This document shows, piece after piece, positions 6,622-13,341 of a stretch of 24,871 bases of DNA. Each line of letters opens with the position of its first letter. Position 1 is the stretch's first letter. The notes below the pieces were generated by a model, which made no database searches, had not been told where the DNA came from, and saw only the letters and a program-made list of their open reading frames with translations. The position numbers were made by a program, and so were the translations under genes. Origin of the DNA: CAZFVY01 sp964522665 (lineage in GTDB: Bacteria; Verrucomicrobiota; Verrucomicrobiia; Limisphaerales; CAZFVY01); the NCBI GenBank assembly GCA_964522665.1, contig CAZFVY010000105.1, positions 1 to 24,871 of the forward strand. Direction: 5' to 3'.

Positions 6622-6987
6622 ATGAAATTCTACGATCAACCCGACGAAACCACGCCGCCCAAGGCGGACTACGCCCCAACGCCCAATCCTGATTCAGATG
6701 AGGAACCGCTCACCGCCGCGGAGCTGGCCGAGGACGCCTTGGAACAGGCCGAGATGGAACTCCAGAAAGCCATCGACATCGAGAGCGCGAACCCGAACCT
6801 CATCCCCCTGCTCAGCCCCGAGGCCGGCGTGGCGGAGATGGAACGCCGCCTGGCTTTTCTCCAGGCCAAAGCCCGCCGCTCGATCGAGCGGGAGGATGAT
6901 CATGTGGACCAGAGCCTGATCCGCGACATCGCCACGACGCAGGTCCGCCTCGTCGGCTACCGCGCCCAACTGCAAGGCCGCAACTGA
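6622..6987 (+). CDS. Acidic helical hypothetical protein (121 aa)
   Basis: The ATG at 6622 is the first start in a clean frame, 19 bases after the upstream stop. The N-terminus is Asp/Pro-rich and likely disordered (DQPDETTPPKADYAPTPNPD). Residues 30-121 are dominated by Ala, Glu, Leu and Arg with helix-forming spacing (AELAEDALEQAEMELQKAI, EMERRLAFLQAKARRSIERE), probably coiled-coil or helical-bundle. No known family recognised. Position between the ATPase and methyltransferase genes suggests it belongs to the same element operon. Confidence 0.6.
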   Translation: MKFYDQPDETTPPKADYAPTPNPDSDEEPLTAAELAEDALEQAEMELQKAIDIESANPNLIPLLSPEAGVAEMERRLAFLQAKARRSIEREDDHVDQSLIRDIATTQVRLVGYRAQLQGRN

Positions 6988-7090
6988 GGCACGCATCGCC
7001 CCCCCCCGACCGGACTCCCCCGAGCTGCAATAGTTCGCCATTGCCCACTCGGACCGCGGCCGCCAGTTCGTCATCCGCCTGCAACATCCC

Positions 7091-7318
7091 GTGATGATCT
7101 ACGAACGGATCGAGTCGGGCCTGATCCTCTCGCAGATCGCCACCGCGCCGGGCCATGCGGAATTTCTCACCTTCCAGGAACAAGGCGGGCGCGATTCCGG
7201 CGCCTTGCTCCAGGCGCTCGGCGATGAACTCGCCGAATACCTGCACGTGAACGGGAAAGAATTCGGCTTGAACCCGCGGCCCGCGCCGGACGATGAGGAG
7301 TCATCCACTGGCGCTTAA
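7091..7318 (+). CDS. Hypothetical protein, probably 5'-truncated (75 aa)
   Basis: The annotated start is GTG 7091, giving MMIYERIESGLILSQIATAP and a C-terminus rich in acidic residues. Coding-like sequence clearly begins earlier: from 7034 the same frame reads FAIAHSDRGRQFVIRLQHPV, directly after a TAG at 7031-7033. Before that TAG the frame continues open as IAPPPRPDSPELQ through a run of nine cytosines (6999-7007) that is prone to slippage. The gene probably once started upstream and was cut by the TAG or by a length change in the C-run. It could still be translated from an internal start. No family assigned; Glu, Gln and Leu-rich helices dominate the middle. Confidence 0.5.
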   Translation: MMIYERIESGLILSQIATAPGHAEFLTFQEQGGRDSGALLQALGDELAEYLHVNGKEFGLNPRPAPDDEESSTGA

Positions 7319-7334
7319 CCCACCTGTTACCCCT

Positions 7335-9059
7335 ATGCAAAAGAACCAAATCAAACCCGCCATCTATCAAGAGCTGCTCGACTCCGCCAAAAACGCCGGG
7401 GCCAAAGGCCAGGCGCAATACTTCACCCCGCCGGACTTCGCCAGGCCGTTCGCCGCCCACCTGCCCGGCGCTCGTCCGTTGATCGTGGACCTGGCCAGCG
7501 GTGCCGGCGACCTGCTCCACGCCTGCCGCAACGCCACCACCGAACTGCTGCTCGGCTGCGAAATTGATTCGTCGCAGTCCATCAAGCCCGCCGAGGGCTT
7601 GCCGCGCCGTAGCTCGGAGAGCGAAGGCGGGTCCACGAAAATCCGCGCGCACCAAATCACCGCCGACCTCACCCGGCTCTACCCCTTGCTGACCGAGGCC
7701 AATTTCGAGGCCGACCTCTTCGTCCTGAACCTGCCGTGGGATTGCCACTGGTACCGGGACCGGCTCGCCGGCCTGGCCGACTCGAGCCTGCCGGCCGTGC
7801 GGGAAGCCTTCGCGGCGCACGACGGCCGGACCAGCCGGGACACGATCGACTCGACCGTGGCCGGGCTGATGATCGCGCTGGACCGCCTGACGATCTACGG
7901 CGAGGGCCTGCTCATCGCGAACGACTCGACGCTGCAACGCCTGGTCTTCGCGCCCCACGCGCCCCACCGGGCGCTCGCACGGCATGTGTGGGCCTATGTG
8001 ACCACCCCTTCGCCTTGGGCCAAGCCGGGCGCGCTGGACGCGCCTGCCCTCCGTAGCCTCGGCGAAGGAGGGCCGCCGGTGGGCGTCCTCTACTTCGCTC
8101 CCGCCCACCTTCACGGCCAGCTCGACCCCGGCGGGCCGGTAAGCCGGCATCACCGCCGCGGCGCCACGATCACCGGCCTGTACGCCCGCTGCCAGGACAC
8201 CCTCGAAAAATGGACCGCAGTGTCCCAGGAATGGTCCGAGCGCATCGCGGCAGTACCCAAACCAGCCTTCAATCTGTGGCTGGCGGCCGAGCGAAGCGAG
8301 TCGCGCCGAAGCTCGGAGACCGGAGGCGGAACGGTGCAGACCGCGCTCTCGCTCTTCCAGAAGCACTCGAACCGCACCGATAAAGCCATGGCGCAAGAGT
8401 TGCACTCGCTCAACGGCCGCTCGCCCATGCAGCTCGTGATGCAGCGCCACGACCGCAAGACGCTCGAACGCGCCGCCTTTAATTCCCCGTGGACCGTTTG
8501 TCCGAAGCTTCAAGCCGCGGTCAAGGAAGCGGTGCAGGCGTACCACGCCTGCCGCGCGCCGCTCTACCCGCTCCCGACCATCCAGCGGCTCGGCTACCTC
8601 GATGAGCAGGACAAGATTCTCTGCGTGCAAAGCTTCGGCGGGATGACCGAATCGAATCCGCGCAGTCATCCCTTCGTGGCCGGCCAACGGTACCCGATCA
8701 CCAGCCGCACCGTGCTCGTCACGCGCCACGGCACGCGGCCGAACTTCTCGGGCGAATCCGAGTCCATCGAATACTCCGGGCAGGAACTGGCCATCTACCT
8801 CACCGGCGACGACGGCGAAGAGTGCTTCATGGAAGCGCGCCACCAGGCCGAGGGTGTGCTCGTGAACGTCGCGCTGCCCCCGAGCGGACGCACGCGCGGG
8901 CCGGCCGCCGGCCAGCCAGTGCGGGTCCGGCATACCGTGGACCAGTTGATCGCGCACTTTGAGATCCCGGAGGTCGCGGACGTGGCGTCCGTCGCCCCGG
9001 ATGCCTTCGCCAAAAACCTCGCCCTCCTGGCGGAACTCGAAACCCTGATGACCCTATGA
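7335..9059 (+). CDS. N6-adenine DNA methyltransferase-like protein
   Basis: A 574-residue protein with the order of an N6-adenine methyltransferase: AQYFTPPDFARPFA (27-40), the 'QYFTP' block common ahead of motif I; LIVDLASGAGDLL (49-61), SAM-binding motif I; CEID (75-78) for motif II; and FVLNLPWDCHW (129-139) where motif IV should be. Motif IV reads NLPW rather than the usual (N/D)PP(Y/F/W), so activity is uncertain. The C-terminal ~300 residues match nothing I recognise and may be target recognition. Three palindromic repeats are inserted in frame (about residues 87-102, 235-249 and 319-333), the first between motifs II and IV. An SNF2 helicase follows downstream, a pairing seen in defence and anti-restriction modules. 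The stop overlaps the next ATG. Role in DNA protection is inferred. Confidence 0.75.
   Translation: MQKNQIKPAIYQELLDSAKNAGAKGQAQYFTPPDFARPFAAHLPGARPLIVDLASGAGDLLHACRNATTELLLGCEIDSSQSIKPAEGLPRRSSESEGGSTKIRAHQITADLTRLYPLLTEANFEADLFVLNLPWDCHWYRDRLAGLADSSLPAVREAFAAHDGRTSRDTIDSTVAGLMIALDRLTIYGEGLLIANDSTLQRLVFAPHAPHRALARHVWAYVTTPSPWAKPGALDAPALRSLGEGGPPVGVLYFAPAHLHGQLDPGGPVSRHHRRGATITGLYARCQDTLEKWTAVSQEWSERIAAVPKPAFNLWLAAERSESRRSSETGGGTVQTALSLFQKHSNRTDKAMAQELHSLNGRSPMQLVMQRHDRKTLERAAFNSPWTVCPKLQAAVKEAVQAYHACRAPLYPLPTIQRLGYLDEQDKILCVQSFGGMTESNPRSHPFVAGQRYPITSRTVLVTRHGTRPNFSGESESIEYSGQELAIYLTGDDGEECFMEARHQAEGVLVNVALPPSGRTRGPAAGQPVRVRHTVDQLIAHFEIPEVADVASVAPDAFAKNLALLAELETLMTL
7599..7633 (+). repeat. 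Palindromic in-gene repeat, copy 7
   Basis: TTGCCGCGCCGTAGC, TCGGAG, AGCGAAGGCGGGTCC. In frame inside the methyltransferase-like gene between motifs II and IV, encoding RRSSESEGG. Confidence 0.75.
8047..8072 (+). repeat. Palindromic in-gene repeat, copy 8
   Basis: CCCTCCGTAGC, CTCG, GCGAAGGAGGG. In frame in the methyltransferase-like gene, encoding ALRSLGEGG. Nearly identical to copy 10 in the helicase gene (one base differs). Confidence 0.8.
8288..8330 (+). repeat. Palindromic in-gene repeat, copy 9
   Basis: CGAGCGAAGCGAGTCGCGCC, then GAAGCTCGGAG, then ACCGGAGGCGGA. In frame in the methyltransferase-like gene, encoding SESRRSSETGGG. Confidence 0.65.
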
Positions 9060-9348
9060 ACAACCCCACCGAATCATCGGATGGTCCGCCGCGCTGGTGG
9101 AACGCCACGAAATCCACAGGTGCCTGCGCCGCGCACACCAGGAGGTCCGGTTTACCTTGCGAGTCGGAAATCTCGATCCCCTGGCCACCACACACCTGGA
9201 CAGCGCCAAGGATCATCCGCGCGAAGCCTTCGGCACGGTGACCAACCCCGCCACCGCCCGCTTGATCCTGTATCCGGCGGCCGAGCTGGATCACTCGGTC
9301 GCGTACCGGTCCAGCCATGAACCCGCCACCCCAGATCACCGAATCTGA
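9056..9348 (+). pseudogene. Small gene, apparently frameshifted
   Basis: An ATG at 9056 overlaps the methyltransferase stop, as expected for a coupled gene, but that frame soon becomes Pro/Trp/Ser-rich and non-coding in character. Coding-like sequence lies in the next frame: SAALVERHEIHRCLRRAHQE, then VRFTLRVGNLDPLATTHLD and TARLILYPAAELDHSVAY, ending at 9348. Within that frame a GTG at 9097 is the only useful start (83 codons). A one-base length change near the 5' end would join the coupled ATG to the coding-like frame, so I read this as a broken or mis-assembled gene. Function unknown. Confidence 0.45.
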
Positions 9349-9385
9349 ACGCGCCGCGCTCATCGAGCGCGCCCCGCCCCCCTAG
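9317..9385 (+). pseudogene. Very short gene start, cut by a C-tract and stop (22 codons)
   Basis: An ATG at 9317 opens MNPPPQITESERAALIER, which looks like a genuine protein N-terminus, but the frame meets a TAG at 9383 right after a six-cytosine run. It overlaps the end of the preceding broken gene. Most simply it is the start of a lost gene or a C-run frameshift; translation of such a short peptide is not supported by anything else. Confidence 0.3.
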
Positions 9386-9449
9386 GCACCCAGCGCCCCC
9401 ACGAACTAAGCGATCTTTTCGGTTTCCTTTCCCGTTTCCGTTTTTCCCT

Positions 9450-9471
9450 TTCGCGCCTTCGCGCCTTCGCG
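9450..9471. repeat. Tandem TTCGCGCC repeat in the intergenic gap
   Basis: Between 9386 and 9516 there is no gene. The gap is pyrimidine-rich on the + strand (TTTCC and CCGTTT runs) and contains 2.75 tandem copies of TTCGCGCC. Similar 'TTCGCG' ladders occur between genes in many uncultivated bacteria; their role is unknown. No promoter could be identified for the helicase gene that follows. Confidence 0.6.
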
Positions 9472-9516
9472 TGAGGCTTTTCCATTTGTCTGAGTACCCC
9501 CAACCCGAATACACCC

Positions 9517-11481
9517 ATGCCCTTCAAACAATTCCAAATCCAAGACTATGCGCGAGCCGCCCTGCACGACGGCCTGATTCTGGCGCACGACACCGGCTTA
9601 GGCAAAGGCATTGCCGCGCTCGTCTGGCCGTTGCTGAAACTAGGTTTCACCGCGCTGAAGCATCCCAGCGAAAGCGGGTCAAGCGGCCCGCGCCTGCGAC
9701 CCCATGGCGCGATCCTGATCGTGGCCCCGGGCGGACTGCACCAGCAGATCCGCGCGGAGGCCGCGCGCGTGCTCGGCCTCACGCTCACGTCCCTCGATAG
9801 CCAGGCGACCTTCCACGCGCTCGCCCGCGTGCCTGCCCTCCGTAGCCTTGGCGAAGGAGGGACGTGGTTACCGGACGGCTTCTACCTCACCAGCTACACC
9901 CAGCTCGGCGTGAACGGCGCGCAACCCATCGGCCCGAAACCCGCCGAAGGCCACGCGGATAACCGCCACCGGCCGGCCACGCTCGCGGACCTGTGCGCGA
10001 CCGCGTTCGATTGCGTGGTCATCGACGAAGGCGTGCGTCTGAAGGGCGCCGACACGTTGATCGCCGAGGGCGTCCGCACGCTCCAGCCCAAGTATCGCCT
10101 CGTGCTCACCGCAACGCCGATTAAGAATCGCATTCCGGATTACTTCTACCTCGCGTGGTGGGCCGCCGGCGGCCATGAGAAAGCCACCGCCCGATTCCCT
10201 TACGGCCGCGAAGATCAAGCCGACTTCGCCGCCACCTTCAGTGTCTCCGAACGCAACCTGACCAAGGAACAAAACGCCCGCCTTATGAAAAAACCGCAAC
10301 GCTTCGTCAAGCTCACGAACCAAGTCTGCAACATCCATCGTTTCTGGAAACTCAACGGACCGCTCACCCTGCGCCGGCGCAAGGCCGACGCCGGCGAGGC
10401 CATCCCCAAGAAAGTGCGGCACGTCCTGCGCGTGCCGATGGGACAGCGCCAGGCGGAAGTGTACAAGAAGCATCTCGATTGGAATCCCAAGGATAAGAAC
10501 GGCCGGCCGGCCATCGGCGCCAAGCTTCAGGCGCTGCGCATCGCGGCCAGCGCGCCCGCCTCGACGCTGCTCAAGTTCCCGAATCCCTACATCACGCACA
10601 CGCCGAAACATTCCGCCGCGCTCACGCTGATCGCGGAGACCCTCGAACGGGGCGAGCAGGCCATCGTGTTCAGCGCGTTCCATGATCCGCTCGACGACCT
10701 CGACCGCCGTCTGCGCCAGGCCGGAGTGCGGCATTATCTGCTCGACGGCCGTCTCTCCGAAACCCAGCGCGGCAACCTCGCCGCGCAGTTTAAGAAAGGT
10801 CCGCCTTCGCTACGCTACGGCGCGACAAGCCCGCCCGCTGACGCACGCCTGCCGCGACGAAGCTCGGAGAGCGAAGGCCGGGTCCCGATCCTGCTCGCGT
10901 CCACCGAATGTATGAGCGAAGGCTACTCCTTCCATCTCTGCCGTAACGTCATCTTCGTGGATTACACCTGGGCGGCCGACCGGATGGAGCAAGGCGACAA
11001 TCGCGTCCACCGCCTCAACTCCCCGGCCGATGTCAACAGCTATAGGATTATTTGCGACGGCACGATTGACCGGCGGCTCGAATCCTCGCTGGCCGAGAAG
11101 GCGGACAGCGCGGAGCTGGTGCTCGACGGCAAGCTGCTCGGCGAAAACCCGCACGAGATCAACCTCGCGGAGCTGCTCGAACACGCCGCCGCTGACTTCG
11201 CCGCCGGCGGTAGCCAGACCATCGACGAGGCCACCCTCGATGCCGCTTGGCCGGCCCTGAAGAAACGCATCGCCGAGGCCGCCGAGCGATGGAGTGCGGG
11301 GTCCATCCCGCCCGCTCTGTCAATGCCGGCCGCCCTGGCGCCAACGCTCATCATCGCTCCCAGCCTCCTATGGGTGGAATTCACAGCAGCCCCGCCGCCA
11401 GTCCCGCCGAAGCCGGGTGGAGGCGGGCCGCCCGAGACGGTCGACGGCGATGATCTATTCTTTGGCTGGCTGAACGACTGA
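9517..11481 (+). CDS. SNF2-type DNA helicase/translocase
   Basis: A 654-residue superfamily 2 protein with SNF2-like motif order: FKQFQIQDYA (3-12); motif I HDTGLGKGIAAL (24-35); motif Ia ILIVAPGGL (66-74); motif II VVIDEGVRLKG (167-177); motif III LTATPIKNR (197-205); motif IV EQAIVFSAF (380-388); motif V ILLASTECMSEGYSF (458-472); motif VI QGDNRVHRL (492-500). Two departures stand out: motif I ends G-K-G instead of G-K-T/S, and motif II is DEGV. Two repeat insertions are in frame, at 105-116 and a double one at about 428-455 next to motif V. The C-terminus is Pro/Gly-rich and ends DDLFFGWLND, echoing the ArdC-like protein. Such proteins move along duplex DNA using ATP; with the upstream methyltransferase it may form a DNA-modification or restriction-evasion pair. 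Confidence 0.87.
   Translation: MPFKQFQIQDYARAALHDGLILAHDTGLGKGIAALVWPLLKLGFTALKHPSESGSSGPRLRPHGAILIVAPGGLHQQIRAEAARVLGLTLTSLDSQATFHALARVPALRSLGEGGTWLPDGFYLTSYTQLGVNGAQPIGPKPAEGHADNRHRPATLADLCATAFDCVVIDEGVRLKGADTLIAEGVRTLQPKYRLVLTATPIKNRIPDYFYLAWWAAGGHEKATARFPYGREDQADFAATFSVSERNLTKEQNARLMKKPQRFVKLTNQVCNIHRFWKLNGPLTLRRRKADAGEAIPKKVRHVLRVPMGQRQAEVYKKHLDWNPKDKNGRPAIGAKLQALRIAASAPASTLLKFPNPYITHTPKHSAALTLIAETLERGEQAIVFSAFHDPLDDLDRRLRQAGVRHYLLDGRLSETQRGNLAAQFKKGPPSLRYGATSPPADARLPRRSSESEGRVPILLASTECMSEGYSFHLCRNVIFVDYTWAADRMEQGDNRVHRLNSPADVNSYRIICDGTIDRRLESSLAEKADSAELVLDGKLLGENPHEINLAELLEHAAADFAAGGSQTIDEATLDAAWPALKKRIAEAAERWSAGSIPPALSMPAALAPTLIIAPSLLWVEFTAAPPPVPPKPGGGGPPETVDGDDLFFGWLND
9836..9861 (+). 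repeat. Palindromic in-gene repeat, copy 10
   Basis: CCCTCCGTAGC, CTTG, GCGAAGGAGGG. In frame in the helicase gene between motifs Ia and II, encoding ALRSLGEGG. Confidence 0.8.
10801..10831 (-). repeat. Palindromic in-gene repeat, copy 11 (reverse orientation)
   Basis: On the minus strand it reads GGCTTGTCGCGCCGTAGC, GT, AGCGAAGGCGG, matching copy 7. Read from the + strand inside the helicase gene it encodes PPSLRYGATS without a stop. Confidence 0.7.
10846..10883 (+). repeat. Palindromic in-gene repeat, copy 12
   Basis: CGCCTGCCGCGACGAAGC, TCGGAG, AGCGAAGGCCGGGTCC. Lies 14 bases after copy 11 in opposite orientation. Together they add about 27 residues before helicase motif V; this copy encodes RRSSESEGR. 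Confidence 0.7.
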
Positions 11482-11709
11482 GAAAGCGCGACTCTTTCGG
11501 TCGCCGTCAGGTATGCAATACCCGGCGGCCCCACTGGACCAGCCTCCGCCTATCAATGGGAGCGACAGGACGCGTCGGGCGCATGGCGCGCGGTGGTGGC
11601 TTGTTCGGCGACGTCCCGTTCGCAAACACCGTGCGGGTGACAGGTTTCGGAGAGGAATCTGATTCCGCTCGTTGATAAAATCGTGGAGCTAATAAACAGT
11701 TGGAGTATC
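11482..11709. other. Junction segment between + and - strand gene blocks
   Basis: No confident gene. Directly after the helicase stop the same frame stays open to a stop at 11638 and reads AYQWERQDASGAWRAV in its middle; about one base out of register, a second frame reads GDVPFANTVRVTGFGEESD. Together they look like a decayed protein tail rather than random sequence, but no family is recognised. The segment separates the + strand mobile-element genes from the convergent - strand SLOG gene and is the probable edge of the element. Confidence 0.4.
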
Positions 11710-13341
11710 TCAATGCGCGCCATTCTGCTGTTCGGCCAAGTGCCATTCGATAAGTTCGTCCAGCAACACCTCCTCCGTCGCCGCGACAGCTCGTCGGACT
11801 GACGCCTCGGTTTGTAGCGCTTCCAGGTGGTTTGCGGAGTCATCCAAGAATTTGGCCAGTTCCTGGTATCGATAGGTGCGGCGTCCGCTATCCAGCGCGG
11901 ATCGGAGTGAAATGAACACTCCTGCCGCCAGCGGCAACGAAATCGGCATCAGACGAAATGCGACATCAGCCGATGCCGCCCGCCAAGTCCAGCCATGTGT
12001 CAGTTCGAGTGCTGTGGGAAGACCGTGCCCGGTGTCAGTAAGCCAGGCACGGGTCTTGTAAAGGAATGCACCAAGAACAAAGAGGAATGCGGCAGTCGTC
12101 AACGCACTACCCCAACGGACGGTCCGGTGGAAGTGCGGCTCCGCGAGCGCCTGTTTTTCCGTGAAATACTTGATCTGCCCGATGCGCATGTCGGGATGGC
12201 GCAGGCGGCTCGCCACATAGGCATCGCGCGCGGATCGCCAGTCGGATGGGGATCCATGTTCGCGGTGCAACATCAGGCCCAGCGTGACAGCGAATCGATG
12301 CCAGGCTCTCTCGTGCCGCCCCACCAGCGGATGGGTCGGATCGAGCAGCCCACCGAAAGTCTTCATGGCTCGCAACAGTTCGGTTGCGAACCGCGTTTTC
12401 ATCCAACGTTGGTGAATGTCGTGGCGGTTGAGCCGCTTCGTTTGCCAGAGCGCCCATGCAACCATGCAGAACTCGGACAACGCGAGAACGGCGAGCGCCG
12501 CTTTCCAAAAAGCGGAATCGTGGGGGAGTATGCAGGCCACCGCCGCTACGAATGTGGCGCATCCATGGATCGTGATAATGCGGACGAGGTAACCGCGAAA
12601 GTGCTCCGACTCTTTGTTCGAGCAAGCTTCGAGGCGGCCAAATATCTCGTCCGTGGTTTCGTCAGGTCCGCCTGCGATGTCCGCGTATGACCGACTGAAC
12701 ACATCCACATCTTTAATCAATTTGCAACCCGCATCGTCCTTTACGGCGAACCGCTCCGGACGTTCGCGGGTGATCGTGCCTATGTTCGAATCGATGAGGA
12801 GAATCGGCAGCGCCAATTTCCTCGCGTGGACTACCATCTGCGCGGTGCCGCCCAGACCGCGAGATTTCTTTCCATCCCAAACCGCGACCAGAACATCGCA
12901 GCACTCCAGGATATCAAGACACGTATCGTAATAGCATTCCGGCTGATTCTGGGAACCGTGTGTCAGGCGCAACGTGCCACCGCCGATGCCCGATTCCGCA
13001 TCGGTGATCTGTTTTAAGGTGCGCTCCCAATCCCCGGTGCGAAACCGGACAAACTCTCCGGACGCGTCCTTCTCCCAAAAGTCCGCCGCAAAACCGGACT
13101 TCGTATCGACGCTTCCGTCATCCTGCTTCATGACCGGCTTGGGGAGGACCAGGTGCACCGGCAATTCAACCGCCCGCGCCGTCTCAACCGCCAGAGTGTC
13201 GGCGCCGTAGGCGATGCTTGAATAGACCTCGAGCACAGGGCAACGGCGAAAATCGCGGACTGGACCGCGGACGTGATGCGGCACACAGCGGTCTCCCATT
13301 TCTTCCGCGCGACGGGCAGCTACAGCCGAACCGCGGAGCAA
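11710..13341 (-). CDS. SLOG-like nucleotide-sensor domain fused to four membrane segments
   Basis: The frame gives 543 residues. Residues 36-185 look like a SLOG Rossmann-type domain: VLEVYSSIAYGADTLAVETA, LPVHLVLPKP, then CCDVLVAVWDGK, GLGGTAQMVVHARKLALPIL and LLID. These correspond to the 'S.lA.GaD', 'D..lAvWdG' and 'GGT' blocks of the family. Four hydrophobic segments follow at about 252-272, 280-299, 411-428 and 462-480. The C-terminal helix (RTYRYQELAKFLDD ... LLDELIEWHLAE) resembles the tail of SLATT-type membrane effectors. Known SLOG/SLATT proteins are proposed to sense nucleotide signals and disrupt membranes during phage defence; that role here is inferred. The family's N-terminal strand and GxxGxR-type motif are missing: residues 1-28 are antisense to an integrase remnant, so the true start is uncertain (GTG at residue 36 is one option). 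Confidence 0.68.
   Translation of the reverse strand: MLRGSAVAARRAEEMGDRCVPHHVRGPVRDFRRCPVLEVYSSIAYGADTLAVETARAVELPVHLVLPKPVMKQDDGSVDTKSGFAADFWEKDASGEFVRFRTGDWERTLKQITDAESGIGGGTLRLTHGSQNQPECYYDTCLDILECCDVLVAVWDGKKSRGLGGTAQMVVHARKLALPILLIDSNIGTITRERPERFAVKDDAGCKLIKDVDVFSRSYADIAGGPDETTDEIFGRLEACSNKESEHFRGYLVRIITIHGCATFVAAVACILPHDSAFWKAALAVLALSEFCMVAWALWQTKRLNRHDIHQRWMKTRFATELLRAMKTFGGLLDPTHPLVGRHERAWHRFAVTLGLMLHREHGSPSDWRSARDAYVASRLRHPDMRIGQIKYFTEKQALAEPHFHRTVRWGSALTTAAFLFVLGAFLYKTRAWLTDTGHGLPTALELTHGWTWRAASADVAFRLMPISLPLAAGVFISLRSALDSGRRTYRYQELAKFLDDSANHLEALQTEASVRRAVAATEEVLLDELIEWHLAEQQNGAH

Noticed and set aside
7167..8957. Long minus-strand open frame (596 codons) opposite the methyltransferase
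   Set aside because: Arg/Ala/Gly/His-rich composition without motifs; it mirrors the coding strand of a GC-rich gene whose product has clear methyltransferase blocks.
9868..10734. Minus-strand open frame (288 codons) opposite the helicase
   Set aside because: Lies wholly inside the helicase gene, which carries all helicase motifs; no family features of its own.
11995..12690. Plus-strand open frame (231 codons) opposite the SLOG-like gene
   Set aside because: No recognisable domain, Cys/Arg-rich start, and the opposite strand encodes clear Rossmann and membrane segments.
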